Notes: generated by a model not told the origin, from the sequence alone. Shown: positions 53,221 to 62,083, numbered from the stretch's first letter. The stretch is 64,000 nt of DNA from Arthrobacter sp. PM3 (GCF_003352915.1 NZ_CP022314.1:2546644-2610643), one strand, 5' to 3'. Numbers and translations are program-made.

Positions 53221-54222
53221 ATGACCATCACCAGCCACCCGTTCTACCTCGACTGCGACACCGGCATCGACGACGCCCTCGCCCTGGCCTACCTGCTCGC
53301 CTCCCCGCACGCCGACCTCCGCGGAATCGGCACCGTCAGCGGCAACGTCAGCGCCGCCGTCGGCGCCCGCAACACCCTGGACCTGCTCCAGCTCGCCGGG
53401 CACGCGCACGTCCCCGTCGCCCTCGGCGCGCACGACCCCCAGGCCGGCACCTTCCACGGCGGAGCGCCGTGGGTGCACGGCGCCAACGGGATCGGCGAGG
53501 TCACGCTGGCGACGGCGGCTGCCGGGCTCGCGCCGGAGACCGCGGCGGAGATGCTGGTCCGGCTCGCCCACGAGCACCCCGGGCGGCTGCGGGTCCTGGC
53601 GATCGGGCCGCTGACCAACATCGCCGCGGCGCTGCGCCTGGATCCGGGGCTGCCCGCGCTGGTGCAGTCCATCACCATCATGGGCGGCGCCGCGTTCGCG
53701 CCCGGGAACGTCACCGCCGTGGCCGAGGCCAACATCGCCAACGACCCCGAAGCCGCCGCGGAGGTCTTCGCCGCCGGCTGGGACGTGACCCTGGTGCCGC
53801 TGGACGTCACCATGGCCAACGTGCTCGAGGAAAGCCATCGGCAGGAGCTGCTCGCCTCCTCGGGCGCTGTGCCGCGGGCGCTGGGGGAGATGCTGGGCTA
53901 CTACTTCCGGTTCTACGAGAGCCAGTTCGGCCGGGCCTGCTCGGCGATGCACGACCCCCTCGCCGCGGCCCTCGCGGTGGGCGGCGTCAGCGCGGCGGTG
54001 GCCCCGGTGGTGACGGTCGACGTCGACACCACGTCCGGGCCCGGCCGCGGCCAGACCATCTGCGACCTCCGCGGACGGTACATGGACTACCCGGAGCAGC
54101 CCGGCGCCCGCTGCCGGGTGGTCCTCTCGCTTGAGGAGGACTTCGCGCCGCACCTGGTGGAGGTGCTGCTGTCGTCTGGTTCTGAACGTACGACGGCGAA
54201 GCTCGCCTCCGCGGTCGCCTAA
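53221..54222 (+). CDS. Inosine-uridine-preferring nucleoside hydrolase
   Basis: 333 residues. The Ca-binding signature DCDTGIDDALAL (Asp11, Asp13, Asp17, Asp18) at the N-terminus is diagnostic of the nucleoside hydrolase family. Later conserved blocks include 'LAIGPLTNIAAALRLDPGLP', 'IMGGAAFAPGNVTAVAEANI' with the substrate Asn, and 'MHDPLAAALAV', where the catalytic-loop His-Asp is found. It hydrolyses purine or pyrimidine ribonucleosides to base and ribose. ATG 53221 follows AAAGAAG; it is the second gene after the MFS carrier. Confidence 0.95.
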   Translation: MTITSHPFYLDCDTGIDDALALAYLLASPHADLRGIGTVSGNVSAAVGARNTLDLLQLAGHAHVPVALGAHDPQAGTFHGGAPWVHGANGIGEVTLATAAAGLAPETAAEMLVRLAHEHPGRLRVLAIGPLTNIAAALRLDPGLPALVQSITIMGGAAFAPGNVTAVAEANIANDPEAAAEVFAAGWDVTLVPLDVTMANVLEESHRQELLASSGAVPRALGEMLGYYFRFYESQFGRACSAMHDPLAAALAVGGVSAAVAPVVTVDVDTTSGPGRGQTICDLRGRYMDYPEQPGARCRVVLSLEEDFAPHLVEVLLSSGSERTTAKLASAVA

Positions 54223-54298
54223 CGTCGACTGGCTGCAGCTGCGCGGGGCCTTCGGACATTCCGTGGAGACTACTTCGAAAAATGACAGCCAGTGCACA

Positions 54299-54346
54299 AC
54301 TGAGCAGCTCCCTCGCCAGGTCGGCGGTGACAGGGAGCTGCTCAGT
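54299..54346. terminator. Perfect 15-bp inverted repeat between convergent genes
   Basis: ACTGAGCAGCTCCCT at 54299 and its exact complement at 54332 enclose 18 bases. It lies between the converging nucleoside hydrolase and MHS transporter genes, the right place for a two-way terminator, though a T-tract is missing on both sides. Confidence 0.6.
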
Positions 54347-54421
54347 CTTGAGCGGAGAAGTCGCCGCCGGGAAGGTCGCGTACTGGAACCCGGCGGCACA
54401 ACTCGCGTTGTTGAATTGGGG

Positions 54422-55756
54422 TCAGGCTCCCTTTCGCTTCTCGGCGACGACGAGGGCGGTGACACGGGTCCGCTCTGCGCGGCCGTACGTCTCTTTGGTG
54501 AGCAGAATGCCGATCAGTCCGATGACGGCTGCCATCATATAAAGCAGTGAAGCTCCGGGCCAGCCAATCCAGCCGACGAGCAGAGCCGCAAGAAGTGGGG
54601 CGAACCCGCCGATCGCAGCGGCGACCTGATAGCCGAGCGAAGCGCCGGACGTGCGCGTCGAGGTGCCGAACTGTTCGGTGAGGAGCGAGCCCTGCACGCC
54701 GGTGAGCGAAGCGTGCACGATCCCGATGCCGAAGATGAACACGGCGATGACAAGTGCGGGTGTGCCGTCATTGGTGAGCAGGTACATCGGGAACGCGAAC
54801 AGGATTGCCGCGAGGCAAGCCACAATGTAGATCGGCCGGCGGCCGACCTTGTCAGTGAGCGCCCCCATGGCGAATGTGACAACGATCGCCACGATGCTGG
54901 CCGCTGTGATGGAGCCGAGTGCTGTGGGGCGAATATCGGGGAAACGCTGGGAAAGGTAGCTGAGCAGGAACGTGGCCGTCGAGTAGTAGGCAAACGACTC
55001 CACCATGCGCAGGGCGATCACGCGGAGGATGCTGCGCCAGTCACGACGAAGGGTGGTGAGGAACGGGTTCTTTTCGATCTGTCCCTCCGCCTTGGCCGCC
55101 TCGAATTCGGGCGACTCCGACAACCGTGAACGCACGACCAGGGCAACGATGACGAGGACGGCACTGAAGAGGAACGGCACACGCCAAGCCCAGTCCCCTT
55201 CAAGGCGCGCGCAGATGAGGAACATGGCGCTGCAGAGTGCGATGCCGAGAGGGTTTCCGGCCTGAGGGATAGCCGCGTACATGCCACGGCGGTTCCATGG
55301 CGCATGCTCATATGTCATCGTGATGGCACCGCCCCATTCGGCTCCAAACGCGAGGCCCTGGATCATCCGGATGATGACCAAGAGCACCGGTGCAATGACA
55401 CCGACCTGGGCGTAGGTGGGCAGAAGCCCGATGAGGCAGGTTGCGCCTCCCATCACCAGCATCGCGCCGACGAGAACCGGCTTGCGCCCGAACTTGTCGG
55501 CGAGATAGCCGCCCACTGCGCCGCCGAGGGGGCGCATGAGGAAGCCCACCGCGAGTGTGGCGAAGGCGAGGAGCGTGCCGATGAAACGGTCACTTTGGGG
55601 AAAGAAGGCGGCGCTGAAATACAGTGCGGAGGCGGTGCCGTAGGCGATGAAGTCGTAGTTCTCTACGCTCGTCCCCAGAGCGGCGGCGAATGCCGTCTTG
55701 TTGCGGTCTTTCGAGCCGAGCGCAGATTTCTGCGTCATCGGGGTTGTTGTCGTCAC
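54422..55756 (-). CDS. MFS transporter, metabolite:H+ symporter (MHS) family
   Basis: 444 residues, 12 predicted helices, with the MHS hallmark N-terminus 'AAALGTSVENYDFIAYGTAS', loop 2-3 'RPLGGAVGGYLADKFGRKPV' and 'RMIQGLAFGAEWGGAITMTY'. MHS carriers move organic acids, osmolytes or sugars acids with protons. GTG 55756 follows AAGGAG. Its start lies 34 bases after the RpiB stop on the same strand, making it the third gene of the kinase/isomerase/transporter operon. Confidence 0.93.
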   Translation of the reverse strand: MTTTTPMTQKSALGSKDRNKTAFAAALGTSVENYDFIAYGTASALYFSAAFFPQSDRFIGTLLAFATLAVGFLMRPLGGAVGGYLADKFGRKPVLVGAMLVMGGATCLIGLLPTYAQVGVIAPVLLVIIRMIQGLAFGAEWGGAITMTYEHAPWNRRGMYAAIPQAGNPLGIALCSAMFLICARLEGDWAWRVPFLFSAVLVIVALVVRSRLSESPEFEAAKAEGQIEKNPFLTTLRRDWRSILRVIALRMVESFAYYSTATFLLSYLSQRFPDIRPTALGSITAASIVAIVVTFAMGALTDKVGRRPIYIVACLAAILFAFPMYLLTNDGTPALVIAVFIFGIGIVHASLTGVQGSLLTEQFGTSTRTSGASLGYQVAAAIGGFAPLLAALLVGWIGWPGASLLYMMAAVIGLIGILLTKETYGRAERTRVTALVVAEKRKGA

Positions 55757-55790
55757 GGGTGGATCTCCTTTGATCTGTGCGGGCCTGTGT

Positions 55791-56252
55791 TCAGCCGGCC
55801 AATGCCGGCCGTAGGTTGTCGAGGGCGTTCAACTTTTCAACGCGGCGGCGGGTGTCGGCGTCGTCGTCGAATGTTGCGGTGAGGAACTGTTCCACGATGT
55901 CGTCGATGAAGGCGGGCGGAACCAGCCAGGCGCCCATGGCAAGGGCATTCGCGTCGTCGTGTTCGACCATTTGATGGGCGGAGTATGACTCGTTGGCAAG
56001 ACCGCACCGGATGCCGGGAATCTTGTTGGCTGCCATGATGGCGCCGGCACCCGTTCCGCATACCAGGACGGCGCGGTCGGCGCTGCCGTCAAGCACGTGC
56101 GCGCAGGTCTCCTGCGTCACGTCGGGGAAATCGACGGGCTCCGTGCTGATGGCGCCTCGTTCGATCACGGTGTGCCCGAGTCGCTCAATGGCATCGATCA
56201 CGCGCTGTTTGACGGGAAACCCGGCATGGTCTGCTCCTACGGCAACGATCAT
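55791..56252 (-). CDS. rpiB: RpiB/LacAB-family sugar-phosphate isomerase
   Basis: 153 residues, standard for RpiB. Signatures are 'VAVGADHAGFPVKQRVIDAI' with the DHAG motif and 'LVCGTGAGAIMAANKIPGIR', where the active-site Cys sits in CGTG. The family interconverts ribose-5-phosphate and ribulose-5-phosphate (or allose-6-phosphate and relatives). The ATG overlaps the kinase stop by 4 bases, so it is translated with it. In this operon it would act on the phosphorylated product of the kinase. Confidence 0.93.
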   Translation of the reverse strand: MIVAVGADHAGFPVKQRVIDAIERLGHTVIERGAISTEPVDFPDVTQETCAHVLDGSADRAVLVCGTGAGAIMAANKIPGIRCGLANESYSAHQMVEHDDANALAMGAWLVPPAFIDDIVEQFLTATFDDDADTRRRVEKLNALDNLRPALAG

Positions 56253-57202
56253 GCTGGAGTCCTTTCGGTCGGGGCGACGGGCAAAGCCACGACGTCGCCG
56301 ATGTGGGGGATGGATGAGGATGCTCCCACGCGGGTGACGGCGAGAGCCCCGGCGGCGGCCGCGAGGCGGAGCCGTTCCCCCATCGGCAGTGCGGCATGCG
56401 CGGCAAGGTAGCCGACGACCGTGTCACCGGCAGCGGTCGTATCGACCGCTCGCACCTTTGGAGCAGCGACGCTGCCCGAGAGTCCGTCCGCGAAGAAGAT
56501 CGCCCCGTCGGAGCCGAGCGTGCAGATGGCGTCGGCGTCCAGCGCGCGTGCGCATTCGGCCAGGAGAGCGCTTAGCGCGGAGCTGCCCGGGCCCTCCCCG
56601 GTGGCATCGATTCCGAGGATTCCACTGATCTGCTTGAGCTCGTGCTCATTGACGACGAGGAGGTCGATGTCGTGCACGCGATCCGCGGCCGCAGTGGGTG
56701 CCGGTGCGGCGTTCCAGATGACCTTAGCGCCAAGGGACTGTGCCAGGCGGGCAGCGGCACGGTTTGCCGCCGCCGGAACTTCGTTCTGCAGCACGAGGAC
56801 ATCACCGGTCGATATCGAGGCGAGGCCGGTCGCGGCCACATCCCCGTCGAGCAGATCATTGGCGCCCGAGAGGACGACGATGGAGTTCTCACCCGAGTCA
56901 TCGACGAAGACGACCGCGCGGCCGGTCGCGACTCCGTGGCGCGTCGTGACCGAGTCGGTGTCGACGCCGCGCAAGGCGAGTGCCGCAAGCTGAGCGGCCC
57001 CTTCGGAATCATCACCGACCATTCCGATCATGCGAGTCACTGCGCCGGCGGCCGCGGCGGCGATGGCTTGATTGGCCCCCTTGCCGCCCGGCGACGCGCT
57101 CGCGGTCGAGGCGATGACTGTTTCTCCCGGAGTCGGGAGCGCCGTCATTCGGTAACTGGCGTCGGCATTGATGCTGCCGAAGACCATGACTGTTCCGTTC
57201 AT
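56249..57202 (-). CDS. PfkB-family carbohydrate kinase (ribokinase-like), second copy
   Basis: 317 residues from ATG 57202, which follows the strong AAGGAGGTG site; a frame to 57256 is not used. PfkB motifs: 'ASPGGKGANQAIAAAAAG' and 'AVDTTAAGDTVVGYLAAHAA' with the catalytic Asp in AAGD, as in many ribokinases. It differs clearly from the kinase at 50743, so it is not a recent copy. First gene of an operon (kinase, RpiB, MHS) divergent from a LacI regulator. Probable substrate is a pentose or other aldose; ribose is the simplest choice, but the presence of another ribokinase makes a rarer sugar plausible. Confidence 0.92.
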   Translation of the reverse strand: MNGTVMVFGSINADASYRMTALPTPGETVIASTASASPGGKGANQAIAAAAAGAVTRMIGMVGDDSEGAAQLAALALRGVDTDSVTTRHGVATGRAVVFVDDSGENSIVVLSGANDLLDGDVAATGLASISTGDVLVLQNEVPAAANRAAARLAQSLGAKVIWNAAPAPTAAADRVHDIDLLVVNEHELKQISGILGIDATGEGPGSSALSALLAECARALDADAICTLGSDGAIFFADGLSGSVAAPKVRAVDTTAAGDTVVGYLAAHAALPMGERLRLAAAAGALAVTRVGASSSIPHIGDVVALPVAPTERTPA

Positions 57203-57220
57203 TTCACCTCCTTGTAAAAG

Positions 57221-57243
57221 TTCCATGGAATCGTTTCCATGGA
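57221..57243. promoter_or_regulatory. LacI-type operator (TGGAATCGTTTCCA) before kinase operon
   Basis: The palindrome TGGAATCGTTTCCA at 57226 lies 25 bases before the kinase start, flanked by two perfect TCCATGGA octamers 14 bases apart. It sits in the divergent promoter next to a LacI-family gene and fits its operator. Confidence 0.65.
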
Positions 57244-57361
57244 GTGGTGAGCCCAATATTGCACGACGGGCGGGGTTCGTGCAAGCGGCGCCCTCCCATC
57301 GAGCGGTCGATCAGTGAGGGCGGCCGTGCGACATCGCACCTCTCAAAAGGAGGTATACTCG

Positions 57362-57375
57362 GGAACGTTTCCATG
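57362..57375. promoter_or_regulatory. Related operator half-site before LacI gene
   Basis: GGAACGTTTCCATG shares the 'GTTTCCATG' half of the operator at 57221-57243 and lies 15 bases before the regulator start, consistent with autoregulation. Confidence 0.5.
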
Positions 57376-57389
57376 AGGGAGTAGGTTTA

Positions 57390-58382
57390 GTGGCGACGAT
57401 CAAAGATGTTGCAGCCCGGGCCGGCGTCGCGCTCGGAACGGCGTCGCGCGTGCTCTCGGGAAGCAGTCAGACCTCGGCAGATTCCCGCTCACGTGTGCTG
57501 ACAGCCGCCGCGGAACTGAATTACATCGCCAACGGACCGGCACGCTCGCTACGTCGTTCCAAGACCAACGTGCTCGGCCTCCTTGTCTCAGACATCCGGA
57601 ATCCCTTCTTTTCCGACCTTGCCCATGCCGCCGAGCAAGAGGCCGGAAGGCTCGGCTACACCGTGCTCCTTGCGAACGCCAACGAAGAGCAGGCCAAGGT
57701 TGATGACTACTTGCGCATTTTCGCTTCGCAGCGCATCGATGGACTTCTGCTGTCTCCACAGGGCGGGCAGTCGCCGCAACTTGAATTGCTTCGCGCGACG
57801 GGGCTACCACTGGTGCTCCTGAACCGCACCGTGGACGGTCTGGACGCACCGATGTTCGGGACCGACAACGCCGGGGGCGTCGCAAGTGTGCTCGACTGGC
57901 TGCAGCGGCGTGGGCACCGGGATGTCGCATATGTCGGTGGTCCGTCGACTATTTCCACCGGTGCCGAGCGCCTCGCCGCATACCGGGCGGGACGCGAATC
58001 CCATGGAATCAGCATGGACGAGGCGCTCATCGACGAGGGCGACTTCCTGCCCGGCGGCGCGGCGAAGGCGATGCACCGAATTCTCGACAGGGGCATGCGC
58101 CCAACCGCGGTGTTCGGTGCGAACGGCCCGACGACTTTGGGTGTAATTCGCGCGCTTCGACAACGCCTGGGCCCTGACTGGTCGGCGCACATCGCGGTCG
58201 TGTCCTTTGATGACCTCGACTGGTTCGAGTTCGCGTCGCCGCCAATCAGCGCGGTTCGAAATGACGCGGCAACCATCGGACGGCTCGGAGTTGCGGGGCT
58301 CGTCGACTTGATTAATGGGCGCAGCGTGGATTCGGTGCGAGTCCCGACCGAGTTCTTCGATCGCTCCGCGGGCATTTCGTGA
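57390..58382 (+). CDS. LacI-family regulator of the second pentose-type operon
   Basis: 330 residues. Helix-turn-helix 'MATIKDVAARAGVALGTASR', hinge 'GPARSLRRSKTNVLGLLVSD', and a full effector domain with 'NPFFSDLAHAAEQEAGRLGY' and 'AVFGANGPTTLGVIRALRQR'. GTG 57390 follows GAGGGAGTAGG. It is divergent from the kinase/RpiB/MHS operon, and the operators found on both sides of the promoter make it the likely repressor of that operon. It is not closely related to the LacI pair of the left arm. Confidence 0.94.
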   Translation: MATIKDVAARAGVALGTASRVLSGSSQTSADSRSRVLTAAAELNYIANGPARSLRRSKTNVLGLLVSDIRNPFFSDLAHAAEQEAGRLGYTVLLANANEEQAKVDDYLRIFASQRIDGLLLSPQGGQSPQLELLRATGLPLVLLNRTVDGLDAPMFGTDNAGGVASVLDWLQRRGHRDVAYVGGPSTISTGAERLAAYRAGRESHGISMDEALIDEGDFLPGGAAKAMHRILDRGMRPTAVFGANGPTTLGVIRALRQRLGPDWSAHIAVVSFDDLDWFEFASPPISAVRNDAATIGRLGVAGLVDLINGRSVDSVRVPTEFFDRSAGIS

Positions 58383-58504
58383 ATGCCGCTGCATTGTCCC
58401 AAGGTTGTTCCCGCAACGTCGCCGCGAAGCGCTGAAGGTCCACAGATGCGGCAGCCGGCCAGGGTGATTGCGGCCGCAGCGAGCGGGCCGAGGTCACTCT
58501 GGGA

Positions 58505-59287
58505 CTAGGACTGCAAGGACTGCATCACCGACAGGTGCCCGGCCCGGTCCGCGATGAGGCACTTCGCCAGGTAGAACGGCCGGTTGGCGTGTTTGACGTA
58601 CTGCGTCAGCACCAGGACCGGGTCCGAGGGCCGCAGGTCCAGCAGCTTCGCGCGGCTCGGGCCCACCTGGCTCAGGCTGATCTGGCACTCGCCCGGGCCG
58701 AGGCCCCGTCCCGCAGCCTTGTTGAGCGCGGCAAGCAGGGTGGTGCCGCCGTCGTCGTTAATTTCCAGCGGCGCGGCGGCACCGCCGGCGAACCGGACGG
58801 GGAGGGCGGAGATGTTTTCCTGCAGCTGGGCGATGGGCTCGCCGTCCCGGAGCAGGACGGACTCCCACAGCCAGCAATCCTCGCCGGGTTCGATTCCAAC
58901 GCCGGGGGCCGCGAATTCGGAGGCCGGTTGCCGCACCACCTGGATGCGTTTGATTTCCACCTGCCGGCCGGGGCCGCCGAGGACTTCCTCGAAGGGCCGG
59001 ATCCGTTCGATGCCGATGCGGGGGAGGGTGTCGGCGACGAACCGGCCGACGCCGCGGCGGGCCCGGATGAGGCCGTCCTCCTCGAGCAGCATGAGGGCCT
59101 CGCGGACCACGGTGCGGCTCACCTTCATGTCGGTGCCGAGTTCGGTCTCGGTGGGCAGCATGGAGCCGGGCTGCAGGACGTTGTTGCGGATGGCTTCGGC
59201 GATCCGGGAGTACACGGCAACCCTCAGCGGCGAGCCGGGCTGGGCCTCCACCGGCTGGGACAGGAACCGGACGGCGTCCTGGTGCAC
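58505..59287 (-). CDS. GntR-family regulator (HutC/UTRA type)
   Basis: 260 residues. N-terminal winged helix 'VYSRIAEAIRNNVLQPGSML', then 'PTETELGTDMKVSRTVVREA' and 'LMLLEEDGLIRARRGVGRFV', the GntR signature. The C-terminal UTRA domain (about 105-255) includes 'WLWESVLLRDGEPIAQLQEN' and 'VLVLTQYVKHANRPFYLAKC', which bind small molecules. Start GTG 59287 with GCGAGG. It is alone on its strand; the ribonucleoside genes at 50.7-54.2 kb have no local regulator and are candidate targets, unproven. Confidence 0.92.
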   Translation of the reverse strand: MHQDAVRFLSQPVEAQPGSPLRVAVYSRIAEAIRNNVLQPGSMLPTETELGTDMKVSRTVVREALMLLEEDGLIRARRGVGRFVADTLPRIGIERIRPFEEVLGGPGRQVEIKRIQVVRQPASEFAAPGVGIEPGEDCWLWESVLLRDGEPIAQLQENISALPVRFAGGAAAPLEINDDGGTTLLAALNKAAGRGLGPGECQISLSQVGPSRAKLLDLRPSDPVLVLTQYVKHANRPFYLAKCLIADRAGHLSVMQSLQS

Positions 59288-59496
59288 GTTATGCCTCGCT
59301 TAGCGTTTGTTCAGGGAATCCCAGCGTACCGCGGGTGTGACGCGTTTGTTGGACAAGCGGGCTTGAAGCTATGGCCCGGCGCCGAGGAGCCCGGCCTTGC
59401 CGGCCCCGTGCGTGCTGAAGACCCGGACTCCTGAAAGTGCGGGACAATGGAAGGCCCGACCACGAAAGCGGGCCACCTTGATTCGTCTCCAGCACG

Positions 59497-60270
59497 ATGC
59501 CGACGGCGTCACCCGGCCGGGCCATGGAACTGAGTAGCGCCGGCCGTCTGGATCCGCTGCTGTATCCGTGGGACCCGCCTGCGGCCTCGGGTGTCATGGA
59601 CGGCAATGAATTCCGGCCGCTCGAGCCTTCAGCCGGACTGGAGGAAGCCCTTGCCCAGGCCGGCGCGGCACCGCTGGAAGCCCGGTCCCTAGTGGTCTCC
59701 ATCGGCTCGAATGCCAGCGCCGACGTGATGCGGCGGAAATTCGCCAACTACCACCAGCCTGTCAGCGCCGTCCTGCCGCTGGTCCGGGGGCAGCTCCACA
59801 ACATCGCCGTCGGCCACTCCGCCCACGTGAGCAAGGCCGGGTACATCGCCGCCGCACCGTATCCGCTGCCGGGAGAGTGCACAGATGTCTGGCTGTCGTG
59901 GCTGGACGATGTCCAGCTGCTGGCCCTCGACGAAACGGAGCCCAACTATCGGCGGATCCAGCTCGACGGCGACGCCTGCCCGCTCTTGGCGGAGCACGGG
60001 CAGCGTCCGGAGGAGTTTGCGCTGTTCACCTCGCGCTGGGGCGTGCTGACCGACGGCGACGGCGGGAAGCTTCCCTTCCTCGACCAGCCTGCCCTCTTCG
60101 GGATCCTCGCCGGCAGCGGCACCGGGGACCTCCTGGAGGGGAAGTCCGTGTTCGACGGGCCGCCGGAGCGTGTTGCCGAGCAACTCGCGATACCCGCCGT
60201 CCAAGAATGGGCCAGAGAATGGTTCAGCTCGACCGGCCTCGCCGCACCCGTGGACTTCGACGGGTCTTGA
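59497..60270 (+). CDS. Conserved hypothetical protein
   Basis: 257 residues, no signal peptide or membrane segment. Ordered-looking blocks include 'ARSLVVSIGSNASADVMRRK' (SIGSN followed by a helix), 'LHNIAVGHSAHVSKAGYIAA', 'LALDETEPNYRRIQLDGDAC' and 'ALFTSRWGVLTDGDGGKLPF'. The GSN and D-E-T-E-P-N-Y elements suggest an enzyme with an acidic centre, but I do not recognise the family. The ATG 59497 has only a weak site. It stands alone between a divergent GntR gene and the lipase. Confidence 0.75.
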   Translation: MPTASPGRAMELSSAGRLDPLLYPWDPPAASGVMDGNEFRPLEPSAGLEEALAQAGAAPLEARSLVVSIGSNASADVMRRKFANYHQPVSAVLPLVRGQLHNIAVGHSAHVSKAGYIAAAPYPLPGECTDVWLSWLDDVQLLALDETEPNYRRIQLDGDACPLLAEHGQRPEEFALFTSRWGVLTDGDGGKLPFLDQPALFGILAGSGTGDLLEGKSVFDGPPERVAEQLAIPAVQEWAREWFSSTGLAAPVDFDGS

Positions 60271-60595
60271 GCGGGGTAGCTACCCTCTGGAATATCGCCG
60301 GGTGATTCCATCCAGCAATGAACGTTTGTGCAGGAGCGCTTGGAGATTTTCCCGGGCCGCTGCCGGTCAAAAAGGGTACTGGCCAGTAACTTCGGTACGA
60401 GCGGGAGCCTCAGGTCTGGACGGACCGGGCCCGCCCGCGGAGGCGTTTTTTGTGCACATCCGTGCAAATCCGTGGCCGCCGCAGGCCCCGTGCTGCCTAC
60501 ATTGGAGGAGCCGGGCACCCCCGGCTCACTCGCAGAACAGGGATTACTGCCGGCCCCGGGCCGCCGCCCGCTGACACGCGAACAAAGAGGTTTAT
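60271..60595. other. Intergenic leader of the lipase gene
   Basis: 325 bases. There is a T-tract (GTTTTTTG) near 60,446 after G+C-rich sequence, without a clear stem, and the ribosome-binding site AAAGAGG at 60584 of the next gene. No open frame looks coding. Confidence 0.45.
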
Positions 60596-61444
60596 ATGTC
60601 ACTGCTCACTAAAGTCCTGTCCGCCGCCGCCACTGCCGTCCTGGCCGGCTCCCTGGCCGCGGCCCCGGCCCACGCGGGAGCTGTGGAGGTTTCCCCGCCG
60701 GGGGCCAACGACTGGGCCTGCAAACCAAGCGCCGCGCATCCATACCCGGTGGTTCTGGTGCCGGGAACCTTCGAGAGCATGGACAAGAACTGGTCCACCC
60801 TCTCGCCCTACCTCAAGAGCGCCGGGTACTGCGTCTACGCCCTCAACTACGGCGAGACGAACGGCGTCTATGCCACGGCGCCGGTCGCCCAGTCGGCGCA
60901 GCAGCTCGCCCCGTTCGTGGACAAGGTCCGTGCCGCCACGGGCGCCAAGCAGGTGGACCTGGTCGGCCACAGCCAGGGCGGCATGATGCCCCGCTACTAC
61001 ATGGGCTTTCTCGGCGGCGCCAAGTATGTCCATCAGCTCGTCGGGATCGCGCCGTCCAACCACGGGACCCAGGGCGTGATCGTCCCCAAGCCGGGCGCCG
61101 TCGCCGATCCCAACTACACCGGCCTAGGCTGCGCCGCCTGCGCGGACCAGCAGGCGGGGTCGGCCTTCATGCAGAAGCTCAACTCGATCGGCGACACCGT
61201 GGCAGGCCCGGCCTATACCGTCATCTCCACGGTCCACGACGAAGTGGTGGTGCCCTACAACAGCCAGGCCCTCAACGGCCCGGCGCGGCAGGTCACCAAC
61301 ATCACCATCCAGGACAAGTGCCCGGCCGACGCCATCGAACACGACCAGACGCCCAACGACCCCGTGGTGCACCAGATCGTGGCCCACGCGCTGGGCAGGG
61401 TTTCCGGTCCAGCCGATCCGGCCTACCAGCCCAGCTGCGTGTAG
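60596..61444 (+). CDS. Secreted alpha/beta-hydrolase lipase (triacylglycerol lipase)
   Basis: 282 residues. Signal peptide: 'MSLLTKVLSAAATAVLAGSL' with cleavage after AHA (about 27). The alpha/beta-hydrolase core has the oxyanion loop 'VVLVPGTFESMDKNW', the nucleophile elbow VGHSQGG with Ser126, and a late His in EHDQTPNDPVVHQIV. The size and the Cys pairs (LGCAACAD, DKC...SCV) resemble secreted actinobacterial lipases of the EstA/LipA type. It would hydrolyse extracellular esters. ATG 60596 with AAAGAGG upstream. Confidence 0.92.
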   Translation: MSLLTKVLSAAATAVLAGSLAAAPAHAGAVEVSPPGANDWACKPSAAHPYPVVLVPGTFESMDKNWSTLSPYLKSAGYCVYALNYGETNGVYATAPVAQSAQQLAPFVDKVRAATGAKQVDLVGHSQGGMMPRYYMGFLGGAKYVHQLVGIAPSNHGTQGVIVPKPGAVADPNYTGLGCAACADQQAGSAFMQKLNSIGDTVAGPAYTVISTVHDEVVVPYNSQALNGPARQVTNITIQDKCPADAIEHDQTPNDPVVHQIVAHALGRVSGPADPAYQPSCV

Positions 61445-61582
61445 CAGAGCTCGGGGGACGGGGCGTGGCTGACCTCGGTGGCCCAGAATCGGATCGACCG
61501 TGGTCTCAACCTTCGGGATAGCAGATGGCCAAGGCGGGGCTGCCTACTGGACCTGGACCGTCCGCCTCGGTAGCGTGCACCC

Positions 61583-62020
61583 ATGCCCATCAAACTTGAG
61601 AACGTCGGCATCGCCGTCCGCGACCTCGAAGCGGCGATCGCCTTTTTCACCGATCTCGGACTCACGGTGGTCGGCCGTGACACGGTCAGCGGCGAGTGGA
61701 CGGACACCGCCGTCGGCCTTGACGGCAACCACGCCAAGATTGCGATGCTCCAGACGCCGGACGGTCATGGCCGTCTGGAACTCTTCGAGTACATCCACCC
61801 CGACGCGATCGAGACCGAGCCCACGCGTCCCAATGAGATCGGCATGCACCGCGTCGCGTTCTCGGTCGACGACATCGACAAAGCCCTGGAGATCGCCGCG
61901 AAGCACGGCTGCCGTCCGCTTCGCGGCGTGGCGACGTATCAGGACATCTACAAGCTCACGTACCTGCGCGGCCCCAGCGGCATCCTGGTGATGCTCGCCG
62001 AGGAACTGAAGAAAAACTGA
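61583..62020 (+). CDS. VOC-superfamily (glyoxalase/bleomycin-resistance type) protein
   Basis: 145 residues, a paired beta-alpha-beta-beta-beta fold: 'ENVGIAVRDLEAAIAFFTDL' and 'MHRVAFSVDDIDKALEIAAK', with candidate metal ligands His (near GMH), Glu (LELFEYIHP) and Glu at the C-terminus. The family includes glyoxalase I, dioxygenases and epimerases. Start ATG 61583; a terminator begins at its stop. No partner gene gives a clue to the substrate. Confidence 0.9.
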   Translation: MPIKLENVGIAVRDLEAAIAFFTDLGLTVVGRDTVSGEWTDTAVGLDGNHAKIAMLQTPDGHGRLELFEYIHPDAIETEPTRPNEIGMHRVAFSVDDIDKALEIAAKHGCRPLRGVATYQDIYKLTYLRGPSGILVMLAEELKKN

Positions 62021-62041
62021 GGGCCGGACCCACGCCGGCCC
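62021..62041. terminator. Terminator after VOC gene
   Basis: GGGCCGG/CCGGCCC stem with a 7-base loop, preceded by AAAAACTGA and followed by TT. It lies directly at the VOC stop and between converging genes, so it may serve both. Confidence 0.6.
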
Positions 62042-62083
62042 TTGGGGCCAGTCAATGGTCGCTTTTCGGGCGCCCCGACCTGG

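Noticed and set aside
52978..54465. 495-codon minus-strand frame opposite the nucleoside hydrolase
   Set aside because: Shadow frame of low complexity. The plus strand carries the DxDxxxDD enzyme.
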